NCBI RefSeq assembly: GCF_005377625.1
Contig: NZ_CP040098.1
Coordinates: 2,225,501 to 2,289,500, forward strand
Direction: 5' to 3'
Source: Desulfoglaeba alkanexedens ALDC
GTDB lineage: Bacteria > Desulfobacterota > Syntrophobacteria > Syntrophobacterales > DSM-9756
Length of the DNA stretch: 64,000 nt
Both the position numbers and the translations under genes were made by a program. The notes beneath the pieces were generated by a model that saw nothing but the letters and a program-made list of their open reading frames with translations, was not told the origin of the DNA and did no database searches. Within the stretch, counting starts at the first letter, position 1. Every line of letters begins with the position of its first letter. This document shows positions 17,835-26,238 of the stretch, piece after piece.

Positions 17835-18278
17835 ATGCAGATTCAAACTTCGCGATTCGGCCTCCTGAATCTGGAAGAAACCACCTTCATCTGTTTTCCG
17901 TGGGGTATCCCAGGGTTCGAAAACTTGAAGCGGTACGTCCTGCTGCAACATCGCGACGGCCCTTTCCAATGGCTCCAGGCGGTGGACGATCCCGATGTGG
18001 CTTTCGTGGTCTGTCCACCGGAAGTGGTGGGCGTCCTATACCGGATCGGTTCGGACCAGGGAAAGCCCATCCGCGTGGAAAAGGCGGAGGATCTGGCCGT
18101 CTTCGTACTTGTCTCCTTCGATCGGGCGGGCAAGAACATCCGCGCTCACCTGCGGAGTCCACTCCTGGTGAATGCCGCGACGCGGGAAGGGTACCAGTGG
18201 ATCCTCGATGCCGAAGACCTGCCCAAGGTCACCGTACCGGCGCCTCAGAAAGAACCCGGAAAAACTTCCACCCCGTGA
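17835..18278 (+). CDS. fliW: Flagellar assembly factor, CsrA antagonist
   Basis: A 147-residue FliW. Recognisable family segments include TSRFGLLNLEE, FPWGIPGFE and DVAFVVCPPEVV. FliW binds either CsrA or flagellin: as flagellin is exported, FliW is freed to release CsrA from flagellin mRNA. The start is ATG 17835; a GTG two codons upstream is equally possible. Flagellin and other flagellar genes are not in the window. Confidence 0.95.
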   Translation: MQIQTSRFGLLNLEETTFICFPWGIPGFENLKRYVLLQHRDGPFQWLQAVDDPDVAFVVCPPEVVGVLYRIGSDQGKPIRVEKAEDLAVFVLVSFDRAGKNIRAHLRSPLLVNAATREGYQWILDAEDLPKVTVPAPQKEPGKTSTP

Positions 18279-18412
18279 AGCCGAGATTGCCCGGTGCGGC
18301 GGTCGCCAACCGCCTCCAGGTCGCTCCAGGGCGCCCGCCCGTTTTAGCGGTGGAAGCCGGGTCCATCCCAACGTCGATGTCCACCCGTTCGAACGGTGCC
18401 TTGCCGGGTCGC

Positions 18413-18541
18413 TGTAGGAGCCGGCTTGCCGGCGATCAGGGTCAATGGAGCATTCCCGATTTGACGGGTCGCGGGCAAGCCCGCTCCTACAGGAACAAGG
18501 TACCTCAGGCCCGACTTTCATGAACTTGTTTTTGGACAAGC
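18413..18541 (+). repeat. Dispersed repeat family B (full palindromic form)
   Basis: It opens TGTAGGAGCCGGCTTGCCGG and closes GCAAGCCCGCTCCTACAGGA, so the two ends pair into a long imperfect hairpin. CCCGACTTTCATGAACTTGTTTTTGGACAAGCTCT follows. It fills the gap between convergent fliW and rho and could end transcription from both sides. Confidence 0.85.
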
Positions 18542-18542
18542 T

Positions 18543-19883
18543 CTACCGGTTCATGGACCCCAAAAAGTCGGCATTGTCCTTGGTGCCCTGCATCTTGTCC
18601 AGCAGGAATTCCATGGCGTCCACGGGATTCAGGGGTGAAAGCAACTTTCGGAGAATCCAGATGCGGTTCAGGTCCTCGGGAGGCAGCAGCAGTTCCTCCT
18701 TGCGTGTTCCGGAACGGTTGATGTCGATGGCCGGGAAGATGCGGCGGTCGGCGAGCTTGCGGTCCAGCTGGATTTCCAGGTTGCCCGTGCCCTTGAATTC
18801 TTCGAAGATCACTTCGTCCATACGGCTTCCGGTCTCGATAAGCGCCGTGGCGATGATGGTGAGACTCCCGCCTTGTTCGATGTTGCGCGCCGCTCCGAAA
18901 AAGCGCTTCGGCCGGTGAAGGGCGTTGGAATCCAGCCCGCCCGAAAGGATTTTGCCGCTGGGAGGCACCACGGTGTTATAGGCGCGGGCGAGGCGCGTGA
19001 TGCTGTCGAGGAGGATCACCACGTCGCGCTTGTGTTCCACCAGGCGTTTCGCCTTCTCGATCACCATTTCAGCCACCTGGACGTGCCGCTGTGCCGGTTC
19101 GTCGAACGTGGAACTTACCACCTCGGCCCGCACGTTCCGCTGCATGTCGGTGACTTCTTCCGGGCGTTCATCGATGAGCAGCACGATCAGGTAGGCGTTC
19201 TTGTGATTGATGGAAACGGCGTTGGCGATGTTCTGAAGGAGCATGGTCTTGCCGGTGCGGGGCGGAGCCACGATGAGGCCACGCTGGCCGAAGCCGATGG
19301 GCGTGAGAAGATCCATGACCCGGGTCGAAAAGTTGTCGGACCGGGTTTCGAGCACGATGCGCCGGTCGGGGTAAATGGGGGTCAGGTTGTCGAAGAGAAT
19401 CTTGTCTCGCGCCACTTCCGGTTCTTCGAAATTGACGGCTTCCACCTTGAGGAGGGCGAAGTAGCGTTCGTTATCCTTGGGCGGGCGGATCTGCCCGGAG
19501 ACGGTATCGCCCGTTCGGAGGTTGAACCGGCGGATCTGAGAGGGGGAGACGTAGATGTCGTCGGGGCCGGGAAGGTAGTTATAATCCTGGGTCCTGAGAA
19601 ATCCGAACCCGTCGGGCAGGATTTCCAGCACTCCTTCTCCGTAGATGAAGCCGCTCATTTCGGCCTGGGCCTGCAGCAGGGCGAAGATGAGTTCCTGCTT
19701 GCGCATGGAACTGGCCCCCTCGATCTGCAGGGCCCTTGCCATGGTGAGGAGCTCCTTGATGTTTTTCTTCTTCAGTTCGACCAGGTTCATCTCGTCCCGG
19801 TAGCGCTCCCGGATATCGACTTCCTGGTTCGATTTGCCCTGTGAAGCCGGTACACCGGCCGTCTGGTGATTGCTTTCGGTCAT
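18543..19883 (-). CDS. rho: Transcription termination factor Rho
   Basis: A 446-residue Rho hexameric RNA helicase. The N-terminal helix bundle ([16 protein letters not shown]), the cold-shock-like RNA-binding domain ([17 protein letters not shown]), the Walker A loop ([12 protein letters not shown]), Walker B ([15 protein letters not shown]) and the arginine-finger region ([17 protein letters not shown]) are all present. Length is normal for a bacterial Rho without insertion. The gene stands alone on the minus strand, downstream of no obvious operon partner; GAGG precedes the ATG. Confidence 0.98.
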   Translation of the reverse strand: MTESNHQTAGVPASQGKSNQEVDIRERYRDEMNLVELKKKNIKELLTMARALQIEGASSMRKQELIFALLQAQAEMSGFIYGEGVLEILPDGFGFLRTQDYNYLPGPDDIYVSPSQIRRFNLRTGDTVSGQIRPPKDNERYFALLKVEAVNFEEPEVARDKILFDNLTPIYPDRRIVLETRSDNFSTRVMDLLTPIGFGQRGLIVAPPRTGKTMLLQNIANAVSINHKNAYLIVLLIDERPEEVTDMQRNVRAEVVSSTFDEPAQRHVQVAEMVIEKAKRLVEHKRDVVILLDSITRLARAYNTVVPPSGKILSGGLDSNALHRPKRFFGAARNIEQGGSLTIIATALIETGSRMDEVIFEEFKGTGNLEIQLDRKLADRRIFPAIDINRSGTRKEELLLPPEDLNRIWILRKLLSPLNPVDAMEFLLDKMQGTKDNADFLGSMNR

Positions 19884-20052
19884 GATGCTCGTTCCTCAAA
19901 ATGTGGTGTGTTGGGGCTCTCGCCATCGGGACGTCCGCGGATGGAGGAGCTCACGGGTAACATTTCAATCACGATGGGGCTCAGGCGCGGCGACCTGCTC
20001 GGCCTCGCGCGAACCGACTTCCTCTGTGGCCGCCATCGCCTGCAGCCCTGGG

Positions 20053-20268
20053 TTAGCGCCCCTTGAGAATTCTCTCGTATTCGTCATGTGTGCCCACCCA
20101 AACCCATATGAAGTCCTCACCGTCCTCAACAGCCAACGCTCTATGGGCCTGATCCACTCTTGCTGACCACAGTTCACCGATCTTCTTGAATTGCAACGAA
20201 GGATGGCTTGAATTTTCCTTCAGGAGCTTGAAGTTCTTGTCAGCGAGTTTCCGGGTTTCGCCAGGCAA
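20053..20268 (-). pseudogene. ParE/RelE-superfamily toxin, start codon apparently lost
   Basis: Translation gives a small toxin-like protein with HPSLQFKKIG, RALAVEDGEDFIWVWVGTHDEYERIL, features of a RelE/ParE-fold toxin subgroup common with the antitoxin type just upstream. From family knowledge the N-terminus should read like MKHRTTERFW. That stretch is present in frame (KHRTTERFWRCYHGLPGETR, to 20313) but its first codon is GTA, not ATG/GTG/TTG. The first usable start is TTG at 20268, which would drop about 16 residues. It is therefore probably an inactivated or poorly translated toxin. It follows the antitoxin gene directly. Confidence 0.65.
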
Positions 20269-20309
20269 GCCATGATAGCAGCGCCAAAAACGTTCTGTCG
20301 TTCGGTGTT

Positions 20310-20510
20310 TTACAGATCCATCAGCTTGTTTTGCTTCTTGGCATCAAGGGCTTCTTTGAACAGAAAGTCGAGTTTGCCTGTTCTCACGTCTTCAATGATC
20401 TGCCTATCCCACCTTGCCCAGTCTCTCTCCAAAAACCAATGACGAAACTGACGGTACTCTTCGTCTGTTAGACTGGAGATCGTCTTTTCTAGTTCCTCTA
20501 GGCCTGCCAT
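20310..20510 (-). CDS. Antitoxin of a small type II toxin-antitoxin pair
   Basis: A 66-residue acidic, helical protein (GLEELEKTISSLTDEEYRQF, then WDRQIIEDVRTGKLDFLFKEAL, ending in LMDL). It resembles short antitoxins usually encoded immediately before RelE/ParE-like toxins; no DNA-binding domain is obvious. Start at ATG 20508-20510 with GGTGGAG upstream. The toxin frame overlaps its stop codon. Its partner appears to lack a proper start, so this may be an orphan antitoxin remnant. Confidence 0.7.
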   Translation of the reverse strand: MAGLEELEKTISSLTDEEYRQFRHWFLERDWARWDRQIIEDVRTGKLDFLFKEALDAKKQNKLMDL

Positions 20511-20677
20511 TCTCTCCACCTCTCTGGTTCGTCTGGTATTATGTCAATCCTTGCTTCGATGACCAAGGATAACCTGTTGAGGGTTGGCCTGCCATGATCT
20601 TTCGAAGTGACACAACCAACCGCGAAAGCTTTCTCACGCGGGCGCTTGGGCACAGCGCTGATCAGGGGCAAACCTTC

Positions 20678-20719
20678 TGGATTCCGGCTCCCGGATCGGG
20701 GTCCGGGAGCCGGAATCCA
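20678..20719. repeat. Perfect 18-base inverted repeat
   Basis: TGGATTCCGGCTCCCGGA (20678-20695) and its exact reverse complement (20702-20719) flank the loop TCGGGG. This would form a very stable hairpin. It has no T tract and is unlike the other repeat families in the window. Confidence 0.9.
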
Positions 20720-20765
20720 GTCCCGGACTGGGAAAATGAGCTCCCACATTTGGGTGCAGATCTTT

Positions 20766-20862
20766 TGCTTCTTGTTCCCAAGCTCCAGCTTGGGAACACA
20801 ACTGTGCAGAAGCTCCAGCTTCGGTGAGGCCGTTCCCAAGCCAGAGCTTGGGAACGAGGGGA
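20766..20862 (+). repeat. Dispersed repeat family A (palindromic)
   Basis: It contains TTCCCAAGCTCCAGCTTGGG, ACACAACTGTGCAGAAGCTC and a second palindrome around TTCCCAAGCCAGAGCTTGGG, ending GAACGAGGGG. It matches 39745-39838 almost exactly. Confidence 0.9.
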
Positions 20863-20985
20863 ATTCTATTTCCCCTCCCCTTGTGGGAGGGGATTAAGGG
20901 GAGGGGAATGTAACTGACTGACATACGTTAATTTCCTCACCCTCACCCCAACCCTCTCCCATCAAGGGAGTGGGGGATTTTTTGA
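20862..20985 (-). repeat. Dispersed repeat family C, inverted copy
   Basis: It reads as the reverse complement of the 5764-5890 copy: CTATTTCCCCTCCCCTTGTG ... GGGGAATGTAACTGACTGACATACGTTAAT, then the CACCCCAACCCTCTCCCATCAAGGGAG segment shared with 50790-50840. Confidence 0.85.
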
Positions 20986-21043
20986 CCTTGTTCCCAAGCT
21001 GTACCTTCCACCTTGTTCCCAAGCTCCAGCTTGGGAACGAGGG
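20986..21043 (+). repeat. Partial repeat family A
   Basis: Two truncated starts of the palindrome follow each other (CTTGTTCCCAAGCTGTACC, then CTTGTTCCCAAGCTCCAGCT...GAGGGG). Compare the doubled start at 62263-62310. Confidence 0.75.
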
Positions 21044-21408
21044 GAAGCGGAGCTGATGCGCTTGCTGCTTCAAGGCCATCTGGATTTACCTCAGAGGGAC
21101 ACCCTGGATGTCGTTCTAGAAGATCCGCACCCCCCATTTATCGAGAAGATACACTCACGGCACATGAAACTCATAGGCGATAGTGAAATCCGTGCGTCTT
21201 GATCGCGAGGCTGAGAGCGGTGCTTCTTTGTTTAATGGGGTATTAAGGGCGATGGTTCCCGCGGGCAGGTTCCATTTACACAAATCGTCGCGCTCAGACT
21301 CATACCCGATCGCGCTTTGCATTGTCAAGCCAATTAATGGGGAGCCGCGGGCGGGCGGCGGTTTTTCGAGGCGTCGATCGGCGGACGTGCGGTTGGTCCA
21401 ACGGCGGG

Positions 21409-22179
21409 TTAGAAACCCAGGCGTGTCCAGACGCTCCTCCCATCTCCTTCCTTGTTGAGATACTCATCGCAGTGAGCCATCATCTGTTCCAGTTCTTCCG
21501 TATAGCCCAGCTCCTCCACCGCCTCGGGGTAGGCCTCCAAAAGCGCCGTTATCCTCAACTTGGCGGCTCGGTACTTTTCCATCCGGTAGTAGACCCGGCT
21601 CACGTTGTATTCGTGAGTCGCCAGGCGCTTGCGGCATTCCAGGATCTTTTCCTGGGCCTTGGCCCGGTACTCGGACTCGGGAAAGGCTTCCGTCAGCCGC
21701 CTGAACGTTTCCATGGCGAGCCGCGTTTCTTCCTGGTCCCGGTCGACGGAACGGGCGGACAGGAAGCGGCACATGCCCAACTGGTAAAGGACATAGGGAA
21801 CAACTTCGTTTCTGGGATGAAGACGGATGAACTCTTCGTAGGCGAGGGCGGCATCCGCGTATTCTTCGCGATGGAAGTGGGCGTCGGCCACCTTAAGTTC
21901 CGCCAGGATGGCGTACTTGCTGTACGGGTAACGCTCCTTGATTTTCTGGAAAGCCTTCAAGGCGTCGCCGTAGTCCTTTTCCTGCATCTTCTGCACGCCC
22001 TCCCAGACCAGTTGTTCGGGCGTCTGCTCGACGGTATCACCGCTTCCGAAAGTGTCACCGAAGTAGTACTGGAGAAGCGATGAACCGCACCCGCTCAAGG
22101 CGACTGCGGAAGCGGCGAGAAGCAGGAGGAGGAGGAATCCCTGCCGTACGGTGCGCTGGCGATCGCGGAAGACCGGCAT
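21409..22179 (-). CDS. bamD: Outer membrane protein assembly factor BamD
   Basis: A 256-residue lipoprotein. A signal peptide ends in the lipobox LSGC, placing the acylated Cys near residue 30. Tetratricopeptide-like repeats follow: EGVQKMQEKDYGDALKAFQ, RYPYSKYAILAELKVADAHF and EYADAALAYEEFIRLHP, the BamD signature. BamD is a periplasmic, inner-leaflet subunit of the BAM complex inserting beta-barrel proteins. Start at ATG 22177-22179 with GGAG eight bases upstream; a TTG five codons earlier would overlap that site. It lies 58 bases downstream of trxB and is the last gene of the trxA-trxB-bamD run. Confidence 0.95.
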   Translation of the reverse strand: MPVFRDRQRTVRQGFLLLLLLAASAVALSGCGSSLLQYYFGDTFGSGDTVEQTPEQLVWEGVQKMQEKDYGDALKAFQKIKERYPYSKYAILAELKVADAHFHREEYADAALAYEEFIRLHPRNEVVPYVLYQLGMCRFLSARSVDRDQEETRLAMETFRRLTEAFPESEYRAKAQEKILECRKRLATHEYNVSRVYYRMEKYRAAKLRITALLEAYPEAVEELGYTEELEQMMAHCDEYLNKEGDGRSVWTRLGF

Positions 22180-22237
22180 GTGTGGACTCTCCAATGGATA
22201 GCGACCCGGTGGGGATGCGCCACGGACGTTGGGTCTG

Positions 22238-23191
22238 TCAGGCCTTGTGGTTCAGACTCTCCACGTAACGGCCGGCGTTGAAGGCCGCGGTGGCTCCGTC
22301 GCCGACGGCCGTGGCGATCTGCCGGAGGGCCTTGGACCGGATGTCTCCCGCGGCGAAGACGCCAGGAACGGAAGCGGCCATTTCGGTGTCGGTGACGATG
22401 AAACCCTGGGCGTCTCTCGCCACTTGCGGCGGAATAAAATCGGCGTTGGGGATCAAGCCGACAAAGATGAAGACCCCGGGAACGTCCAGCGGCGCAGTGG
22501 CACCCGATTGAACGTCCTGGAGGATGAGCCTTTCCACTCCCTGGTCGCCGCCCTGAATTTCGGTGACGATTTGATTCAGGTGAAAGGTGATCTTGTCGTT
22601 CCTTTCCGCTTCTTCCTGGATGACTCGGATGGCGCGGAAGTCGCCGCGCCTGTGGATGATGTGCACCCGGGTTGCGAACTTGGTTAGATAAAGCGCCTCC
22701 TCCACGGCCGTATCGCCGCCTCCCACCACCGCCACTTCCATTTCCCGGTAAAAAGGGCCGTCACAGACGGCGCAGTAGGAAACGCCCCTGCCGGTGAAGG
22801 CGCGTTCGCCTTTTACGTCCAGCTTTCTGGGCGCACAGCCCGTCGCGATAACGACGGACTTGGCGAAAAGGGTGCCGGTGTCCAGGTGAACGGCTTTCAC
22901 CTCGCCGTCCAGTTCCAGAGCCCGAACTTCCCCGCTGCGGTGTTCCATGCCGAATCGCTTCGCCTGGGCGCTGAACAGCTCCACCAGTTCGAAGGCCGTG
23001 ACGCCCTCGGGAAACCCCGGGTAATTGTCCACCTTTTCATAGGTGAGTAACTGCCCGCCGAGGCCCAGCTTTTCGACGAGCACACACTTGAAGCGGGCCC
23101 TGGCGGCATAAAGGCTTGCCGTCAGTCCAGCGGGTCCGCCGCCCAAGAGGACAATGTCGTACACGTCGTTGCCATTCATGGGATATTCCAT
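22238..23191 (-). CDS. trxB: Thioredoxin reductase
   Basis: A 317-residue FAD/NAD(P)H disulfide reductase of the low-molecular-weight type. It has the N-terminal FAD motif GGGPAGLTASLYAARA, redox-active CAVCD, the nucleotide fold VAVVGGGDTAVEEALYL and the C-terminal FAD motif VFAAGDIRS. It reduces thioredoxin encoded 67 bases upstream. Two ATGs four codons apart (23191 and 23179) are both possible and neither has a strong ribosome binding site. The NADPH-binding segment reads HRRGDFRA, keeping the HRR motif typical of NADPH use. Confidence 0.97.
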   Translation of the reverse strand: MEYPMNGNDVYDIVLLGGGPAGLTASLYAARARFKCVLVEKLGLGGQLLTYEKVDNYPGFPEGVTAFELVELFSAQAKRFGMEHRSGEVRALELDGEVKAVHLDTGTLFAKSVVIATGCAPRKLDVKGERAFTGRGVSYCAVCDGPFYREMEVAVVGGGDTAVEEALYLTKFATRVHIIHRRGDFRAIRVIQEEAERNDKITFHLNQIVTEIQGGDQGVERLILQDVQSGATAPLDVPGVFIFVGLIPNADFIPPQVARDAQGFIVTDTEMAASVPGVFAAGDIRSKALRQIATAVGDGATAAFNAGRYVESLNHKA

Positions 23192-23258
23192 CAGGGGAAG
23201 CAAAGGGCCTCAGCCAACGATGAGTTGGATGAGGCCGAAGATGAGAGGCGCAGCGGCA

Positions 23259-23591
23259 TCAAGCGATTGCTTTGTCCACGGCGGCCGCGATTTGGGACTT
23301 GGCCACGGCGCCCGTGATCTGCTCAGTGACGTTGCCACCCTTGAAAATGATGAGCGTAGGGATGGCTCGAATCCCGTAACGGGCCGGGATTTTCGGGTTG
23401 TCATCCACGTTGCACTTGGCCACTTTAAGCTTGCCGGAATATTCCGTGGACAGATCATCTATAACAGGGGCGATGGCCCGGCAGGGACCGCACCAGGGTG
23501 CCCAGAAATCGACCAGCACGGGGATGTCGGACTGTAACACTTCCTGTTCGAAACTGCTGTCGCTGATTTCGATGATGTTTTTCCCTGCCAT
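23259..23591 (-). CDS. trxA: Thioredoxin
   Basis: A 110-residue thioredoxin with WAPWCGPC active site and cis-Pro segment AIPTLIIFKGG. It is a cytoplasmic dithiol reductant recycled by the adjacent TrxB. ATG 23589-23591 is preceded by GGGAGG at good spacing, and a strong sigma-70 type promoter lies about 100 bases upstream. The frame is open further upstream but without thioredoxin features. Confidence 0.97.
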   Translation of the reverse strand: MAGKNIIEISDSSFEQEVLQSDIPVLVDFWAPWCGPCRAIAPVIDDLSTEYSGKLKVAKCNVDDNPKIPARYGIRAIPTLIIFKGGNVTEQITGAVAKSQIAAAVDKAIA

Positions 23592-23692
23592 AACTACTGC
23601 CTCCCTGAAAATGCGGCAAAGGGTCACCTGACCAGGACCGGATCGCCATCTACTCACGAACATTCATGAAAGAAGGATTTACAACTTGAGGC

Positions 23693-23722
23693 ACTATAGA
23701 CCATTCTTTTTTTGCTTGTCAA
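23693..23722 (-). promoter_or_regulatory. Sigma-70 type promoter of trxA-trxB-bamD
   Basis: On the minus strand a consensus -35 TTGACA (23717-23722) and -10 TATAGT (23693-23698) are separated by 18 bases. It lies about 100 bases upstream of trxA, in an AT-richer patch. Confidence 0.75.
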
Positions 23723-23798
23723 TTGTCCAATCCGGAAAATTTAACCGCGAAACGACGGATCCGGGGGAGCCCGGCGGATGGTATGGAGGGACCTCGAG

Positions 23799-25181
23799 AT
23801 GGCAAAAGGTGTGATCTTCCGCTGCCGTGAATGCGGGCACGTGAGTCCGAAATGGATGGGGCGCTGTCCCGATTGCCAGACCTGGAATTCCCTGGAACCT
23901 CAGGCGGTTTCCAAGACGTTGAGGGGTGCGGCGGGCGGATCCAGCGGCGCCGCCCGAAGGCCGACGCTCCTTGCGGATGTGCCTCAGGCCGACGAACCCC
24001 GGTTGCTCTCCGGGGTCGGCGAATGGGACCGGGTGCTGGGTGGAGGGCTGGTCGCCGGATCCCTGGTGCTGCTCGCAGGGGATCCCGGCATCGGGAAATC
24101 CACCCTGCTGCTCCAGGTGCTCGGACGCATGGCGGAACGGGTTCCGGTGCTCTACGTTTCCGGCGAAGAAAGCCTCCAGCAGTTGCGGCTGCGTTGGGAC
24201 CGCCTCCAACTTCCCGCCGGAAGGCTTCATGCCTTCGCCGAAACGACCCTGGACGCGGTGGAAGAGGCCCTGGGAGCCGATCCGCCCGTGGTCCTCGCGG
24301 TGGATTCCATTCAGACGATGCAATGGGACGCTGTGGAAAGCGCCCCCGGTTCGGTCGCCCAGGTCCGCGAATGTGCAGGGCGGCTCATGCGCCTTGCTAA
24401 GGAACGCCGGATCGGCGTCTTCATCGTCGGTCACGTCACGAAGGAAGGAGTCATCGCGGGTCCCCGGATGCTGGAGCACCTGGTGGACACCGTGCTCTAC
24501 CTCGAAGGCGACCGCAGCCATGCCTTCCGGCTGCTGCGCGCCGTGAAGAACCGCTTCGGGGCGACCAACGAAATCGGAGTGTTCGAAATGAAGGAAACCG
24601 GGCTGCAGGAGGTGGCGGATCCGTCGCGCTTTCTTCTTGCGGAGCGACCGATCGACGTTTCCGGATCCGTAGTGGCCTGCACCATGGAAGGATCGCGGCC
24701 CCTTCTCGTGGAACTGCAGGCCCTGGTCACGCCCACCGGCTGGATGCAGCCCCGGCGGACCAGCATAGGCGTGGATGTAAACCGGCTGTCGCTCCTCTTG
24801 GCCGTCCTGGAAAAGAAGCTGGGGCTGAACTTTTCTCAGCAGGACGTGTTTGTCAACGTGGCCGGCGGCGTCCGACTCATGGAACCGGCGGCGGACCTTC
24901 CCATTATCGCGGCGCTCATGAGCAGCGTTCTGGACCGCCCGCTTCCCCCCGACCTGGTGGCCTGGGGCGAAGTGGGGCTTGCCGGTGAAGTCCGGGCCGT
25001 GGGCCACGGAGACGCCCGCGTCGTCGAAGCCGTGAAACTGGGCTTCCTTCGGCACCTCATTCCCGCAGGAAACGCTGAACGCCTGCCGCCCGGCCGGCAC
25101 ATCGACCCGCTCCCGGTCCGATCGCTCCGTGAAGTCCACGAGCGGCTTTTTTCGGCCGTTACGCTTCCAGTGCCTTCTTGA
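23799..25181 (+). CDS. radA: DNA repair protein RadA
   Basis: A 460-residue RadA (Sms), a RecA-related branch-migration ATPase. It has an N-terminal zinc finger (CRECG...CPDCQ), Walker A GDPGIGKST, the family-specific KNRFG motif and a C-terminal Lon-protease-like domain (from about residue 300) that lacks proteolytic activity in the family. ATG 23799 has GGAGGG nine bases upstream; the ATG at 23778 lacks one. Its last 23 bases overlap the end of mtnA, transcribed convergently. Confidence 0.97.
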   Translation: MAKGVIFRCRECGHVSPKWMGRCPDCQTWNSLEPQAVSKTLRGAAGGSSGAARRPTLLADVPQADEPRLLSGVGEWDRVLGGGLVAGSLVLLAGDPGIGKSTLLLQVLGRMAERVPVLYVSGEESLQQLRLRWDRLQLPAGRLHAFAETTLDAVEEALGADPPVVLAVDSIQTMQWDAVESAPGSVAQVRECAGRLMRLAKERRIGVFIVGHVTKEGVIAGPRMLEHLVDTVLYLEGDRSHAFRLLRAVKNRFGATNEIGVFEMKETGLQEVADPSRFLLAERPIDVSGSVVACTMEGSRPLLVELQALVTPTGWMQPRRTSIGVDVNRLSLLLAVLEKKLGLNFSQQDVFVNVAGGVRLMEPAADLPIIAALMSSVLDRPLPPDLVAWGEVGLAGEVRAVGHGDARVVEAVKLGFLRHLIPAGNAERLPPGRHIDPLPVRSLREVHERLFSAVTLPVPS

Positions 25182-26208
25182 TGGTGCGCTTGAAGGGCCT
25201 TCTGAGGACCCCCACCTCCGTGATGATGCCGGTGATCAGTCGGTTGGGCGTGACGTCGAAGGCTGGATTCAGGGCGGCCATGCCCTTGGGGGCCACGGCT
25301 CGGCCGTTCCAGTGCGTCACTTCCCGGGGATCCCGTTCTTCGATGGGGATGGACGAGCCGTCCGCAAGGGCCGGGTCGATGGTGGAACGCGGCGCCGCCA
25401 CGTAGAAGGGAATGTCGTTGGCCTTGGCGAGAACCGCCATGGTGTAGGTGCCGATCTTGTTGGCCGTATCGCCGTTGGCCGCGATCCGGTCCGCCCCCAC
25501 CACCACCACGTCGATCCGCTTTTGGTGCATGAGGCTGCCCGCCGCGTTGTCGGTGATGAGGGTGGAAGGAATGCCTTCCACCATGAGTTCGTAGGCGGTG
25601 AGGCGGCTCCCCTGGAGGAAAGGCCGCGTTTCGCATGTGTAGACGTGGATGGAGGAGTCTTCGGCGAAGGCGGCGCGCACAACGCCAAGAGCCGTACCGT
25701 AGTCGGCGGTGGCCAGAGCCCCCGCGTTGCAGTAGGTCAGGATGCGGGCGCCCGACGGGACGATCTTCCGCCCCCAGGCGCCGATGGCCCGGTTGGCGGC
25801 GACGTCTTCAGCCATGAGCGCTTCCACCTTTTCACGGATGAGCCTTCTCAGCTGGAAGACGTCGGCTTCCGGGTTTTCCACGACCACGGAATAGACCTTT
25901 TCGACGGCCCAGCTCAGGTTGTTTCCCGTGGGACGAGCTTCTTTGACCTGCCGGCAGAGACGTACGAACTTGCGCCGAAAGGTTTGTGGGTCGGCGGCTT
26001 TGAGGGTCAGAGCGCCCAAGGCCAACGCGGCTGCCCCGGCTATGCCCACCGCCGGTGCGCCTCGTATGGCCATGGTCTTGATGGCGCGGATGACCTGCTG
26101 CGGCTCAGTGCACCTGAGCACCACCCGTTTGTGCGGCAACAGCCGCTGATCGATGATGGCGACGACGTCGTCTTCCCAGTAAATGGGACGAAGGGATGAT
26201 TCGGGCAT
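25159..26208 (-). CDS. mtnA: S-methyl-5-thioribose-1-phosphate isomerase
   Basis: A 349-residue aldose-ketose isomerase of the eIF2B-like family, acting in methionine salvage. It carries RGAPAVGIAGA, the catalytic-Cys segment TYCNAGALAT and the catalytic-Asp segment VGADRIAANGDTANKIGT. These separate it from eIF2B regulatory subunits and ribose-1,5-bisphosphate isomerase. GGAGG precedes the ATG. It is 30 bases downstream of gatB and likely co-transcribed. Other methionine-salvage genes are not in the window. Confidence 0.95.
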   Translation of the reverse strand: MPESSLRPIYWEDDVVAIIDQRLLPHKRVVLRCTEPQQVIRAIKTMAIRGAPAVGIAGAAALALGALTLKAADPQTFRRKFVRLCRQVKEARPTGNNLSWAVEKVYSVVVENPEADVFQLRRLIREKVEALMAEDVAANRAIGAWGRKIVPSGARILTYCNAGALATADYGTALGVVRAAFAEDSSIHVYTCETRPFLQGSRLTAYELMVEGIPSTLITDNAAGSLMHQKRIDVVVVGADRIAANGDTANKIGTYTMAVLAKANDIPFYVAAPRSTIDPALADGSSIPIEERDPREVTHWNGRAVAPKGMAALNPAFDVTPNRLITGIITEVGVLRRPFKRTIKKALEA

Positions 26209-26238
26209 CGAAGAGACCTCCGGCTTGCCTGCAACGGT

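Larger units (their letters stand above)
20511..21408. other. Gene-free repeat-rich intergenic region (0.9 kb)
   Basis: No gene is supported. Between 20500 and 20620 the minus-strand frame SKDHGRPTLNRLSLVIEARID...WREWQA looks protein-like and ends near the antitoxin start. It may be a remnant of a gene whose front was replaced by repeats. The rest consists of a perfect inverted repeat, two family A copies, one family C copy and about 370 bases (21044-21408) of unassigned sequence. Confidence 0.55.

Noticed and set aside
20943-21137. Small minus-strand open frame near 21 kb
   Set aside because: Half of it is the translated family A repeat (KLELGNKVEG); no start site or homology was recognised.
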